A DNA stretch of 64,000 bases from a virus: positions 62,001 to 126,000 of the IMG/VR virus record IMGVR_UViG_3300046008_000291; one strand, written 5' to 3'. The notes under the pieces are model-generated. The model made no database searches. It was not told where the DNA came from and was given only the letters and a program-made list of their open reading frames with translations. Both the position numbers and the translations under genes were made by a program. Position 1 is the stretch's first letter; each line of letters opens with the position of its first letter. Of this stretch, positions 1-10,000 are shown piece after piece.

Positions 1-368
1 TAGATAATACAACTCAACGTAGTGGTTTTGTTAATAATATAAATGCCACATATAGTGGCGGACTTGGTTGGGACGCAATTCGTGTTGCTACCTCTTACAC
101 TCCGGCGGGCAACGCAAAAACATTATCATTTAATATGTCAACTAAGACAGTTGTAACAAAAATTGCGTATGTTAGCACACATGGCGTAAAAACTACATTA
201 AATGGCACACATATTACCAATACTGTAGCAAATACTGCTGGAAATGTGTCATTTACCATCACAAATACACTATCTAGTAACGATATGCTAGAATACACAG
301 TTTACAGTAAAGTAACACCGGAACGTCAGGGTTTATCTGACATACTTTCACCTTTGGCGGATAACTAA
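1..368 (+). CDS. C-terminal end of a virion structural protein (partial)
   Basis: The reading frame is open from the left edge of the window (first full codon at position 3) to a TAA at 366-368, so this is the last 121 residues or so of a longer protein. The visible part is rich in Thr, Asn, Ser and Val with alternating polar and hydrophobic residues, as in beta-rich phage structural proteins. Its stop overlaps the ATG of the gp15-like gene by one base (TAATG), so the two are probably translationally coupled and belong to the same tail module. An internal ATG at 135 is not the likely start because coding-like sequence continues upstream. I do not recognise the family; the structural role is inferred from context and composition. 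Confidence 0.6.
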   Translation, partial: DNTTQRSGFVNNINATYSGGLGWDAIRVATSYTPAGNAKTLSFNMSTKTVVTKIAYVSTHGVKTTLNGTHITNTVANTAGNVSFTITNTLSSNDMLEYTVYSKVTPERQGLSDILSPLADN

Positions 369-1768
369 TGAGCAGTCAATATTTTTATGATGGTCAAATT
401 GAACGCTTTGTAGTACAATTCATTAGAATAATGAGCGGCTACGAAGTTGAGTTTGGACAGGATCGCACTGGTAGCAAAACTCTACAACGTGTACCAGTTT
501 ATTATGCAGATGGTAGCAGACAAGTTGCGGCAATTTTAGCAAACAATAGTGAAAACACTATGCAGACTGTGCCAGCAATGGCTACATATATCAGCGGATT
601 AACCTACGATAGAGATCGTGTACAGAGCCCAACTTACGTTAATAATATGAGTATACGTCAACGTAAATATGATTCAGATACAGATACCTACGAACAAACA
701 CAAGGTAACGCATTTACTATCGAACGCATAATGCCTGTGCCATATACATTAGAATTAAAATTAGATATATGGACTAGTAATACTAAACAAAAATTACAAT
801 TGATTGAACAAATATTACCGTTATTTAATCCAGGTTTAGAAATACAAAGTACAGACAATTATATCGACTGGACAAGTTTAAGTGTTATATATTTAGATAG
901 CCCTAATTGGTCAAGCCGGGCAATACCTGTGGGCACTGAAAATCAAATTGATGTTGCTACACTGACATTTAAATTGCCTATTTGGATTAGCCCGCCCGCC
1001 AAAGTTAAAAAGCTGGGTGTTATACAAAAAATTATTGCAAATATACATGATGCACAGGGTGATTTAAACTCTGCTGCTTACACCGAAGATAATCTAATGG
1101 GTACTCGTATGTATTATACTCCCTTGGACTACGGAGTTTTATTAATTGGCAACACGCTTACCTTGCTTAAAATACAAGACGTAGAAACCTTAAGAGAACC
1201 CACGTTAACTACTCCAACTAAAATCGGCACACGAGATAATTGGCACAATTTAGTTAATGTCTACGGTTCATTGGTCGAAGGCATTAGTCAAATTAGATTA
1301 CTAGCGAATGACGGAGTATCGGAGATTATCGGTACAGTTAGCTATCACCCAACCGATGATAGTCTATTAATTTTCAATGCGGATATCGATACCTATCCAG
1401 CAAATACACTAGATGCAATCGATGCTATTGTCGATCCTCGAAAGAATACTGCGGTTGCACTGGCACAAAGCGCCGTAACAGGTACTCGTTATTTAATATT
1501 AAATGCAATCGGTAGTACTGCAAATGGTGCGTTTGATGGCCCAAGTGCGTGGCGTGGTACAGATGATTTAGATTTAATAGCAGGTGCCAACGATATTATT
1601 GAATTTAATGGTACACACTGGACTGTGGTGTTTGACAGCGCGGCCGAAACTGTGTTACAATATGTGTCAAATTTGAATACTGGAACGCAGTATAAATGGA
1701 ATCTCAATCAGTGGGTTAAATCGTTTGAAGGGGAATATCGTAACGGAAATTGGACATTAGTTCTTTAG
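368..1768 (+). CDS. 15: Tail sheath stabiliser and completion protein, gp15-like
   Basis: A 466-residue protein. Residues 1-225 match the pattern of the T4 gp15 tail sheath stabiliser family as found in marine T4-like phages: an N-terminal FYDGQIERF segment, the stretch SENTMQTVPAM, the stretch LDIWTSNTKQKLQLIEQI, then QSTDNYIDWTSL and PIWISPPAKVKKLG. In T4, gp15 forms a hexameric ring that caps the top of the sheath and tube and joins tail to head. T4 gp15 is about 270 residues, so this protein has a C-terminal extension of roughly 200 residues that looks beta-rich and ends in a Trp-containing segment. It begins with ATG overlapping the previous stop. Family confidence is good; the function of the extension is unknown. 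Confidence 0.78.
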   Translation: MSSQYFYDGQIERFVVQFIRIMSGYEVEFGQDRTGSKTLQRVPVYYADGSRQVAAILANNSENTMQTVPAMATYISGLTYDRDRVQSPTYVNNMSIRQRKYDSDTDTYEQTQGNAFTIERIMPVPYTLELKLDIWTSNTKQKLQLIEQILPLFNPGLEIQSTDNYIDWTSLSVIYLDSPNWSSRAIPVGTENQIDVATLTFKLPIWISPPAKVKKLGVIQKIIANIHDAQGDLNSAAYTEDNLMGTRMYYTPLDYGVLLIGNTLTLLKIQDVETLREPTLTTPTKIGTRDNWHNLVNVYGSLVEGISQIRLLANDGVSEIIGTVSYHPTDDSLLIFNADIDTYPANTLDAIDAIVDPRKNTAVALAQSAVTGTRYLILNAIGSTANGAFDGPSAWRGTDDLDLIAGANDIIEFNGTHWTVVFDSAAETVLQYVSNLNTGTQYKWNLNQWVKSFEGEYRNGNWTLVL

Positions 1769-1797
1769 TTGACATTTATCAGTTAGTGTAGTATAAT
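1769..1797 (+). promoter_or_regulatory. Perfect sigma70-type promoter for the Nudix gene
   Basis: TTGACA at 1769-1774, a 17-base spacer, and TATAAT at 1792-1797: both hexamers match the bacterial housekeeping consensus exactly and the spacing is optimal. The promoter starts on the base after the stop codon of the gp15-like gene. Transcription should begin about seven bases after the -10 box, around 1804, and the ATG is at 1805, so the transcript would be leaderless or nearly so. This suggests early expression by host RNA polymerase, independent of the late genes around it. Confidence 0.85.
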
Positions 1798-1804
1798 AGT
1801 TAAT

Positions 1805-2257
1805 ATGTTAACTAAAATAAAAGAATCAGTATCAAATAAATCAATTGAAGGTGTCGGCACGTTCATTTATTGTGTAACTACACATCGATATCTTTTTCTA
1901 TTACGTAATTCAAGTAGATACGCAGGTACATGGGGATTAGCAGGTGGTAAGATCGATAGTGGCGAGCAGTTACTCGAATCCCTACATCGTGAACTTACAG
2001 AAGAATTAGGTGTAGATTTTTCCTCTGCCAGAGTAATACCTATCGAAAAATTCACCAGTGATAAAAACAATTTCTCATATCATACGTTTTTACTACCCGT
2101 CAATGAAGAATTTGTACCTGAATTAAATCACGAGCACAGAGGGTATTGTTGGGTTAATTTGGATGATCATCCTAAACCCTTGCATCCAGGTGTATGGCGT
2201 ACTGTTAATTTTAAAGAAGTTGTTGCTAAGATTAAAACTTTAGAATCTATATTATAG
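1805..2257 (+). CDS. Nudix hydrolase
   Basis: A 150-residue protein with a complete Nudix box at residues 48-70 (G-x5-E-x7-R-E-x2-E-E-x-G-V, with E54, R62, E63, E66 and E67), the Mg-binding catalytic helix of enzymes that cleave nucleoside diphosphate-X compounds. The box follows a beta-rich N-terminus (GVGTFIYCVTTHRYLFLLRN), the normal Nudix fold order, and the length is usual for a single-domain enzyme. T4 has its own Nudix enzyme, NudE, which shows such genes occur in the group, but the substrate here cannot be told. The gene has its own consensus promoter with almost no leader and no Shine-Dalgarno site. It converges on the next gene with a 6-base overlap and no terminator between. It behaves like an independently expressed insertion in a late region. 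Confidence 0.9.
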   Translation: MLTKIKESVSNKSIEGVGTFIYCVTTHRYLFLLRNSSRYAGTWGLAGGKIDSGEQLLESLHRELTEELGVDFSSARVIPIEKFTSDKNNFSYHTFLLPVNEEFVPELNHEHRGYCWVNLDDHPKPLHPGVWRTVNFKEVVAKIKTLESIL

Positions 2258-2989
2258 ATCCACTTCTAACGCAAATGTGCGTAATGATGCTTGTCTAAAA
2301 TTTAAACAGCCTGCCCATGTGTCCGACACAGTCATTCTTCCTGTACGCGATACTAGAATAAATTCAACATCATTATAAACATCAAACAACATCTTACGTG
2401 CTTCTATCCAGCGAGTATCTAACACATCACTTCTAACCGGTTGATAACAGGCAGTGCCAGCATATACGTTATTATTAAATCCACGACCCGATTGGTGATC
2501 AAAGCCCAACATATATATTCGTTTATGTCCATCAAATGCTGCAATATATGCTGCTGTGGTTCCTGCATCCATATATGAATTGTACGGAATCATATAAAAT
2601 TTATTAGGATATTGTAAGGTATGTTCGGCGTTAGTGTATACAATATGATCATTGATATAAGCACTCTCCGCTAGTTCTTTAATCATTTCATTACCAGTTG
2701 CTATTAGAAAATCAGGAGCAAAATCTCTATACAAGGCATTGCAACCATAACTTTGTAGAGTTTTTGCGCCAAGTAAACCACCGTGGTGATTTTTAATCAC
2801 GGATAGATTTAAATCTAGTCTGCTTAATCCATTACCCAATACAATTGCTTGATTAGATATTTGTATATTAGTAATAGCGTTTGGCACATTTTCTGTTGTA
2901 TCGTGCCAAACTCCGTTATTATAATTACGCTCAACTACAATTGATTCTGTAGTATAATCCTTACGATATCGTTTAACTAAAGGAAGCAT
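2252..2989 (-). CDS. Glycosyltransferase-like Rossmann protein (DUF115/sialyltransferase-like)
   Basis: A 245-residue protein. Residues 48-60 (AIVLGNGLSRLDL) form a beta strand followed by a GNGxS turn, typical of the nucleotide-sugar-binding start of DUF115/MptE-like and GT42-type sialyltransferase-like proteins. Further on are GCNALYRDFAPDFLIATG, HIVYTN and YMLGFDHQSG, which fit the same alpha/beta fold. It is the last gene of the long leftward fiber block, seven bases downstream of the giant fiber gene, so it may act on the fiber, for example by adding sugar, or on a host surface glycan; that is inference. The fold call rests on motif shape only, and the substrate is unknown. Its end overlaps the convergent Nudix gene by six bases. 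Confidence 0.5.
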   Translation of the reverse strand: MLPLVKRYRKDYTTESIVVERNYNNGVWHDTTENVPNAITNIQISNQAIVLGNGLSRLDLNLSVIKNHHGGLLGAKTLQSYGCNALYRDFAPDFLIATGNEMIKELAESAYINDHIVYTNAEHTLQYPNKFYMIPYNSYMDAGTTAAYIAAFDGHKRIYMLGFDHQSGRGFNNNVYAGTACYQPVRSDVLDTRWIEARKMLFDVYNDVEFILVSRTGRMTVSDTWAGCLNFRQASLRTFALEVDL

Positions 2990-2995
2990 TAATTT

Positions 2996-5900
2996 TTATA
3001 CCTTAATATATGTTGTTTGTATTTTTACTGCATTACCAGCATTTGCACCTTGGTATGATAACTCAACTGTCCCGCTAGTATACGTCGCTGATATAGTACC
3101 TAAACTTGCTGTACCTGTATACATAGTAGCATATTGGTTTTTGTATGCAGTGGTGCCATTGTGTACTACTAATACTTCAGCAGTTTCATACTCGCCTAGT
3201 GACGAATTTGAAATTGACAATACATATTTTGCACTTCTGTATACTGTTGCATCAAATGTATCAATCACCACATCCGAAGTACCCACCGATACTGCAGCTG
3301 GATCTGCTACAATAATTCTAGCAACAAGAGCATCGGTATAAGTATTCGCCCAACGTTTGTCGGTGGCGCCCAGATTATGAACTTCGTTACCATTTGGAAT
3401 AACATTACTATTAATGTCTGCAAAGAATATAACATTATCTGTGTTAGAATCACCAAGATTAATATTACCTGCTGTATCACCCTTGACTGTTAAGTTACCG
3501 TTAATAACAACATCATTCATGAATGTTGCTGTACCAGTAGCTGCCGAAATACTCATTCTAGTTTCAACTGTGCTTGTACCGGCTATTACGTTAGCAAAGG
3601 TATCATTAACTTTAAATTGTACATAGCCATTACCGTTGGATAATGCTGATACTGTTGTGGATGTACTTAATGCTCTAGCATCAATGATATCACCAACAGC
3701 CGGAGCTTCGGTGAATGTTAATACATCACTGTTTATTCCACCTACACTATATGATAGTGTTGGATATTGCACAACTCCGTTAATTGCAACAATAAGAGCT
3801 GATGTTGTTGATGGCGCCGATAATGTAAAGTTAGTTGCAACTCCGTTACCTGTAAATGCATTTGTTGTAACTAATGTAAATGAGCTACCTGCTACTTGCC
3901 ATGATGTACCATCAAAGAATTCAATATTGTTGGATGATGTACTATATCGTGCCATACCTATAACATCAGTGGCACCGGAATTACTTGGACGTTGACTAAC
4001 ATCACCAACTGGTAATATAATTGCACTTGAACCGGTAAATGTTGCTATAGATCCGGCAACAGCCGATGTTAAGTTGCCGCCAAACACCACAGCATTATTA
4101 GTACTATCTGCTAAGAATAAACTAGATGAATTTGTACCTTTAACAACAAAGTTTTCATTCGATTGCGTATCGTTTATTACTGCGCCATTACCCACAAACA
4201 AGCTATCACTAATACCAACACCGCCAACTACAACTAATGCACCTGTCGATATACTTGTACTTACTGTTCCACTTTGAGCAATCAAATTACCGTTTTGTGT
4301 AATTTGTACGCCAATATTACCAAGAGTTGTTGGATAGAGGCTAGTTCTTAATGTAGTTCCTGTAGCAAACTGCATTCCGGTAGCCGAGTATACATAAGTT
4401 CCATTGCTATCACCTGATGCAATGCCACCACCATAGGTATTATCATTAGCTTTTATTTGGATAGATCTTCTGCCAGAACCTTGTTCGTGGTAGATACCCT
4501 GATTGTTTATTGTAGTATATGATGAGTAAAATACAGTATTATCACCAAATGTTACATTAGCACCATCGACAGTTAAGTTGCCGCCTGCTGTAATTGATTT
4601 AGCAGCACTAATACCGCCGTCTACACTTAATGCACCGCCGCCAGAAAAGTCACTTTCAGTAGTATCACTAAACGTAACTTGTCCAGCAACAGATAATTCA
4701 CCTGATACTGTTGCATTACCTGAAATATACGCTAATCCATCAATTGTAACATTGCTAGTAGTGTCAGTGAATGTTACAAATCCATTGTAGAAATTAGCGG
4801 ATGAATTAGATATTGTAAACACATTAACAGCATCAACATTAGCTGTAATTGTACCATTGCCCGAATCAGATACAGTAACGTCTGTATTATTTTGTAAAAT
4901 AGAGGTAGCACTAGCTGAAGCCAGTGTAGTAGTTAAATAATCTAATGTTACTGCATCTTGTGCGCTGACCGGATTAGCAATATTAGATATCAACGAGCCT
5001 GTTGCATCAATTACACCACCTGCATCTGGATTCAATGTAACATTACCACTGCCGCCAATTACAGAAATTTCTGCGGTATCACCATTAATACTAAAGTTTT
5101 TAACTGTTAAAATGTTTGATGCAAAGGTAAAGTCAGATGAGTCAGATAATAAGCCACCTGTGCCAGCATAGGTAATTCTTGTTGCAGTTAAGCCTGTGTC
5201 TGTTACAGTTGTAAATGTACCAGCTGCGGCAGATACGTTACCAATTACAGTACTGTTAATATCACGTGCTGTTACTGTTAATGCAACATCTAAATCGTTA
5301 TTGACCGTTGTAGTACCTGTGGCTGCACCAACACTTAATGTTGTTGCTGCACCTGCAAAGTTTACTGTAGTGGCTGTTGTGTTAACTAGATCAAAGCTAC
5401 TAGTACCTGCTACCAATGATGTTTCTAATGTAGGGCTTGTACTGAATACTAAATTACCAGTGCCTGTTTCGTCGGTAACAGCATCTAGTAAATTACTACT
5501 TGATGGTGTTGCTAAGAATGTAGCTACATTTGCTCCAAAGCCAGTAACACCTGTTAACGGTAAGCCGGTTGCATTAGATAAGTTAGCAAAACTAGGTGTG
5601 CCGATGTTTGGCGTTGTTAGTACTGGACTTGTACTGAATACCAAATTACCAGTGCCAGTTTCATCTGTTACTACTGTGATTAAATTACTACTTGAAGGGG
5701 TGGCTAAGAATGTAGCTACTCCTGTAGCAAGTCCACTAACCCCTGTACTTATAGGCAAGTCTGTTGCATTAGATAAGTTAGCAAAGCCAGGTGTGCCAAT
5801 GTTTGGTGTTGTTAGTACTGGGCTATTACTGAATACTATATTACCTGTACCAGTAGCGCCAGATGATGTAACTCCTTCTAATGTTACATGGCCAGTTACA

Positions 5901-8900
5901 CCAAGTGTGCCACCAACTGTAGCATTACCAATAATGTTTGTTGTTTCGTTACGTATGTTTGCTATACCGGTGGTAGCACCAACTATAAGTGTTGTTGCTG
6001 CACCAAATGCATTTACAGTTGTAGCATTAGTATTGAATACATCTTGTGTTGCTTGTGTGCCAACTACTGCCGGGTTATTGATAGTCAACGTACCACTTGT
6101 GGCACCAAATTCTAAATCAGTTGCAGCTTTAAACGCATCAACTGTTGTAGCATTTGCATTTACTAAGTTAAATGTACTAGCAGTGGTTGTAATGTCTCCA
6201 CCATTAACTGCTAAGTTAGCAGTTAACGTAGTTTCACCAGTGACTGATAATGTACTACCTACTGTAGCGGCGCCAATAATATTTGTAGTTGCATTACGTA
6301 TATTTGCAATACCTGTTGTGCTACCTAATATAAGTGCAGTTGCTCCACCTGCAAAGTTTATCGTGGTAGCAGTGGTATTAAATAGGTTTGCTGTTGTTGC
6401 ACTTGTGGTGATGTCGTTACCACTTAATGTTGTTACAGAGTTGCCATCAAACGACGTTACTGTAAATCTCGGAGCTACTGTAACAGTGCCTGTGAAATTG
6501 GCACCCGGTGTAACTATATTTTTATTAAAATTAACTGATTGGGTTGCATTAGTCCATAAAATAGTTGCATTGGCGCCATCTATGGTTAGACCTGCACCGT
6601 TAGCGGCTGCTGGATTTGCAGCGCCTTTAGCCACTGTGATGTTTAAATCTTCAACATCTAATGTTGCTGTGTTAACTGATGTTACAGACCCATCAACCTG
6701 CAAGTTACCTGTGATAACTACATCACCACCTACGTTTAAGTTTTGAGCAATACCAACACCACCAAGTGTAGTAATTGCACCAGTTGAACTGTTAATACTT
6801 TGTGTAGTATCAGTTGCGTTAATGTTACCACTAATATCTACATTAGCATCAAATGTTACTGTTTTTGCAAACTGTGCTGTACTGTTGCTAACGTGGAATC
6901 CACGTCCTACACTAGCATCAACTGTAACATTTCCAATAAACTGACTGGTAGTTTGAACAAACAATGAACCACCAACGGATACATTAGAAGTAGCGTCATC
7001 TATTACTAATAAATCTGTAAAGTATGCCGCTGAATTTGTTGTAATGGTCGAAACTAATACACCGTCTACATTAGTTGTGATAACACCTGCCACGTTACCA
7101 TTGTCTGTTATAGTGATATCGGAATTATCTGTTTGTAAGTTTGTAACACCACTGTTAATTTGTGTGTTTAAATAACTTAATGTAACTGCATCTTGCAGAT
7201 CTGTAGGGTCAGCAATATTTGCCACAGTCGCACCGTTGCCATCAATTACATTGGTGCTAGCTGATAAGTTAAGATTGCCACCAACTGCAGCGATAGTATT
7301 AGTTTCACCGTTAATCGATACATTTCTAATAGATAGTGTGTCTGTAACAAACGTCAAGTTTGCGCTATCGTCTAAATCTCCACCAGTACCGGCAAATGTT
7401 ACTCTAGTTGCTGTTAATGATTCGTCGGTTACTGATGTAAATTTACCAGAGGCTGCAGTTACTGACCCAATTGGTGTTGCTTGTATACTATTTGCTGAAA
7501 GTGTAGCACCAACTACTGCATTACCTTCAATGTTTGTAGTTGCATTGCGGATGTTTGCTGTACCCGAAGTATCACCAAGTATTAGTGTAGTGGCGGCACC
7601 AAATGCATTTACTGTAGTAGCAGTTGTATTAAATACATCTTGTGTTGTTTGTGAGCCAACTACAGTTGGGTTATTAATTGTTAATGTACCAGTTGTAGCA
7701 CCTAGATCAATGGTAGTCGCTGCACCAGCAAAGTTTACAGTAGTAGCATTGGCATCAACTAAATTAAATGTGCTGGCACTTGTAGTTAAATCACCACCAT
7801 TAACAGCTAAATCATCAGTTAGTGTTACCGCACCAGTTACACCCATTGTACCAGCAACTACTAAATTACCAAGTACATTCGTAGTTGCATTACGTATGTT
7901 TGCAATGCCTGTAGTTGCGCCTACTATTAATGTAGTGGCAGCACCAAATGCATTTACTGTAGTTGCTGTTGTGTTGTATAAATCTTGTGTTGTTTGTGAG
8001 CCAACTACAGTTGGGTTATTAATTGTTAATGTACCAGTTGTAGCACCAAATTCTAAATCAGTAGCAGCTTTAAATGCATCTACAGTAGTAGCATTTGAGT
8101 TTAATAAATTAAATGCGCTAGCGGTAGTTGTTAAGTCACCACCATTAACTGCTAAGTCACCTGTTAAGGTAATATTAGCCAATGTTAAGTCTAAGCTGTA
8201 TGTAACTTCTTTAGTAACACTATTGTATTGTAATGTACCTACGTTGCCAGTGGCATTTCTAATTGGGTTTACATAGAAGCTGTCTGTTTGTGCCGCTACG
8301 CCGTTAGTTTGATCTCCGCTAGCATTAAGAACAATAGTTCTAGCAGGTTGAGCAAGATATCCAGCTTTGTATCCTATAGAAATTGCATAATCACCGTTTT
8401 CACTGTGAGCAGCTTCATAGCCTATTGCTATCGATCCTATACTTTGGTTGTATTGACCTGCCCAAGCGCCAACTGCTACGGCGTATTGTTCTTGTTGCAG
8501 AGTTCCAGAATATATACCAACCGCAACAGTTTCTGTAGCTTGAGTAGTTAAACCAGCACTACGTCCTATGGCTACAGCATAATCTGATTGTGTATTCTCT
8601 CCTGCAAACGCACCAATAGCTACCGAGCTAGGTCCTTGACTAGTTAAACCAGCACTGTGTCCAAATGCTACTGCATTGCCAGACGTGTCTTTAATTACCG
8701 CACCATTAGCTAGGGTAATAATATTACCCATTGTAAGTTTACCGCCTACAGTAGCATTACCAATAATATTGGTAGTTGCATTACGTATGTTTGCTATGCC
8801 AGTAGTTGCACCCACTATTAATGTGGTAGCTGCTCCAGCAAAGTTTAGTGTTGTAGCAACTGTATTATATAAGTCCTGCGTTGTTTGTGAGCCAACTACA

Positions 8901-10000
8901 GTCGGGTTGTTAATCGTTAGTGTGCCAGTTGTAGCACCAATATCAATAGTTGTTGCCGCACCAGCAAAGTTTACTGTGGTAGCATCTGTATCAATTAAAT
9001 TAAATGTAGCCGCTGTGGTAGTTAAATCACCACCGTTAACAGCAACATCTCCTACAGTTGTAAAGTTACCAGTACCTGATAAGTTTGCTACTAGTGTTGT
9101 AGCACCATACCATTTAAAGTTAAATGAGTCACCATATTCCGGAACGCTCGTCCATAATGTTGCAGAATCGATACCAATAGCGTAATCAACTGTGCTACCA
9201 CTTAGTGCAGGATAAAGAACTACTTTAGTACCATCGGTTCTTGTAGTAAATGCCGGAGCACCTGTGCCGTTTGTGTTCCAATCTATACGATTGCTGGTGC
9301 TACCGTTTAGGTAAATTTGGCCATCACCTGTTGTAGCACTACCAGCACGTGTAGTAACTATTTGCCCAGGTGTTGTTACAGTAGCATTGTTTAAGGTTAG
9401 TGTACCAGTTGATGCACCAATACCCAAGGTAGTTGCAGCACCAAATGCGCTGATTGTAGTAGCATCAGTGTTTAATAGATTAAATGTAGTGGCAGTTGTG
9501 GTTATATCGCCGCCATTAACTGCTAGATCGCCAGTTAATGTAAGATTGCCGGCGCCAATATCATCTATTGTTGTAATGCCAGCGACTGTAAGATTACCAA
9601 CTTTTAAGTTAGCAAATCCGCTGTTGTCAATAGTGGCGTAGCTTGTGCCAGTTTCAGTTGTATAAGTGAGTTCAAATTGGTTATCATTTTCGTTCCAAAT
9701 CAACGCTGTGCTGGTTTGATTACCACGATTGAATATTAGACCAACATCGTAACTGTTTGTTCCAGTAAACGCATTGTTTAGGACAATTAATGGATCGTTA
9801 ACATAAGTGTTGGTACTTGCTACAGTAAGGTAACTACTAGCACCTTGAACTGTTAGATTACCAGTAATGGTAACATCACTGGCTACTGTTAGATTAGCAT
9901 TAAATAAGCTACCTACAATAGATCCTGGAACAATCTTGGTGTTAGCAAGGATCGTTGAATCCGTAATCTGATTATTCTTAATTCTGGTTAGAACTGCCAT
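2996..10000 (-). CDS. Giant repetitive tail fiber-like protein (2334 aa)
   Basis: A single uninterrupted frame of 2334 residues made almost wholly of Thr/Asn/Ala/Gly/Val-rich beta repeats. The N-terminus (MAVLTRIKNNQITDSTI, then GNLTVQG) is typical of aquatic T4-like fiber proteins. Recurring elements include LAVNGGDLTTTAS (several copies), TINNPTVVGSQTTQD (four close copies) and NIRNATTNIIGNA (five close copies). Residues about 440-560 carry a run of AIGxxAG units resembling the head repeats of YadA-type trimeric adhesins. Near residues 2010-2100 is a module also found in the 1642-aa fiber and the 138-aa protein (PVGDVSQRPSN, a short Trp-containing strand, then an INGVVQ strand). The C-terminus ends in a compact beta domain (YQGANAGNAVKI). 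It probably forms a long trimeric fiber. It lies downstream of shorter fiber genes and upstream of a glycosyltransferase-like gene. Confidence 0.8.
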   Translation of the reverse strand: MAVLTRIKNNQITDSTILANTKIVPGSIVGSLFNANLTVASDVTITGNLTVQGASSYLTVASTNTYVNDPLIVLNNAFTGTNSYDVGLIFNRGNQTSTALIWNENDNQFELTYTTETGTSYATIDNSGFANLKVGNLTVAGITTIDDIGAGNLTLTGDLAVNGGDITTTATTFNLLNTDATTISAFGAATTLGIGASTGTLTLNNATVTTPGQIVTTRAGSATTGDGQIYLNGSTSNRIDWNTNGTGAPAFTTRTDGTKVVLYPALSGSTVDYAIGIDSATLWTSVPEYGDSFNFKWYGATTLVANLSGTGNFTTVGDVAVNGGDLTTTAATFNLIDTDATTVNFAGAATTIDIGATTGTLTINNPTVVGSQTTQDLYNTVATTLNFAGAATTLIVGATTGIANIRNATTNIIGNATVGGKLTMGNIITLANGAVIKDTSGNAVAFGHSAGLTSQGPSSVAIGAFAGENTQSDYAVAIGRSAGLTTQATETVAVGIYSGTLQQEQYAVAVGAWAGQYNQSIGSIAIGYEAAHSENGDYAISIGYKAGYLAQPARTIVLNASGDQTNGVAAQTDSFYVNPIRNATGNVGTLQYNSVTKEVTYSLDLTLANITLTGDLAVNGGDLTTTASAFNLLNSNATTVDAFKAATDLEFGATTGTLTINNPTVVGSQTTQDLYNTTATTVNAFGAATTLIVGATTGIANIRNATTNVLGNLVVAGTMGVTGAVTLTDDLAVNGGDLTTSASTFNLVDANATTVNFAGAATTIDLGATTGTLTINNPTVVGSQTTQDVFNTTATTVNAFGAATTLILGDTSGTANIRNATTNIEGNAVVGATLSANSIQATPIGSVTAASGKFTSVTDESLTATRVTFAGTGGDLDDSANLTFVTDTLSIRNVSINGETNTIAAVGGNLNLSASTNVIDGNGATVANIADPTDLQDAVTLSYLNTQINSGVTNLQTDNSDITITDNGNVAGVITTNVDGVLVSTITTNSAAYFTDLLVIDDATSNVSVGGSLFVQTTSQFIGNVTVDASVGRGFHVSNSTAQFAKTVTFDANVDISGNINATDTTQSINSSTGAITTLGGVGIAQNLNVGGDVVITGNLQVDGSVTSVNTATLDVEDLNITVAKGAANPAAANGAGLTIDGANATILWTNATQSVNFNKNIVTPGANFTGTVTVAPRFTVTSFDGNSVTTLSGNDITTSATTANLFNTTATTINFAGGATALILGSTTGIANIRNATTNIIGAATVGSTLSVTGETTLTANLAVNGGDITTTASTFNLVNANATTVDAFKAATDLEFGATSGTLTINNPAVVGTQATQDVFNTNATTVNAFGAATTLIVGATTGIANIRNETTNIIGNATVGGTLGVTGHVTLEGVTSSGATGTGNIVFSNSPVLTTPNIGTPGFANLSNATDLPISTGVSGLATGVATFLATPSSSNLITVVTDETGTGNLVFSTSPVLTTPNIGTPSFANLSNATGLPLTGVTGFGANVATFLATPSSSNLLDAVTDETGTGNLVFSTSPTLETSLVAGTSSFDLVNTTATTVNFAGAATTLSVGAATGTTTVNNDLDVALTVTARDINSTVIGNVSAAAGTFTTVTDTGLTATRITYAGTGGLLSDSSDFTFASNILTVKNFSINGDTAEISVIGGSGNVTLNPDAGGVIDATGSLISNIANPVSAQDAVTLDYLTTTLASASATSILQNNTDVTVSDSGNGTITANVDAVNVFTISNSSANFYNGFVTFTDTTSNVTIDGLAYISGNATVSGELSVAGQVTFSDTTESDFSGGGALSVDGGISAAKSITAGGNLTVDGANVTFGDNTVFYSSYTTINNQGIYHEQGSGRRSIQIKANDNTYGGGIASGDSNGTYVYSATGMQFATGTTLRTSLYPTTLGNIGVQITQNGNLIAQSGTVSTSISTGALVVVGGVGISDSLFVGNGAVINDTQSNENFVVKGTNSSSLFLADSTNNAVVFGGNLTSAVAGSIATFTGSSAIILPVGDVSQRPSNSGATDVIGMARYSTSSNNIEFFDGTSWQVAGSSFTLVTTNAFTGNGVATNFTLSAPSTTSALIVAINGVVQYPTLSYSVGGINSDVLTFTEAPAVGDIIDARALSTSTTVSALSNGNGYVQFKVNDTFANVIAGTSTVETRMSISAATGTATFMNDVVINGNLTVKGDTAGNINLGDSNTDNVIFFADINSNVIPNGNEVHNLGATDKRWANTYTDALVARIIVADPAAVSVGTSDVVIDTFDATVYRSAKYVLSISNSSLGEYETAEVLVVHNGTTAYKNQYATMYTGTASLGTISATYTSGTVELSYQGANAGNAVKIQTTYIKV
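5870..9560 (-). repeat. Degenerate long repeats within the giant fiber gene
   Basis: Units of about 100 codons recur several times. Each contains a TTATTVNAFGAATTL-like stretch, a NIRNATTN-like stretch, an LAVNGGD-like stretch and a TINNPTVVG-like stretch. Some copies are nearly identical in DNA over tens of bases, for example around 7630-7690, 7980-8040 and 8880-8930. The copies stay in frame and encode a beta-rich shaft. They could recombine with each other and change fiber length. Confidence 0.75.

Noticed and set aside
5196-8276. Long plus-strand ORFs (516 and 346 codons) opposite the giant fiber gene.
   Set aside because: They mirror the repeats of the minus-strand fiber, consist of Val/Ala/Pro-rich low-complexity sequence, and have no ribosome site or promoter. 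They are antisense shadows.
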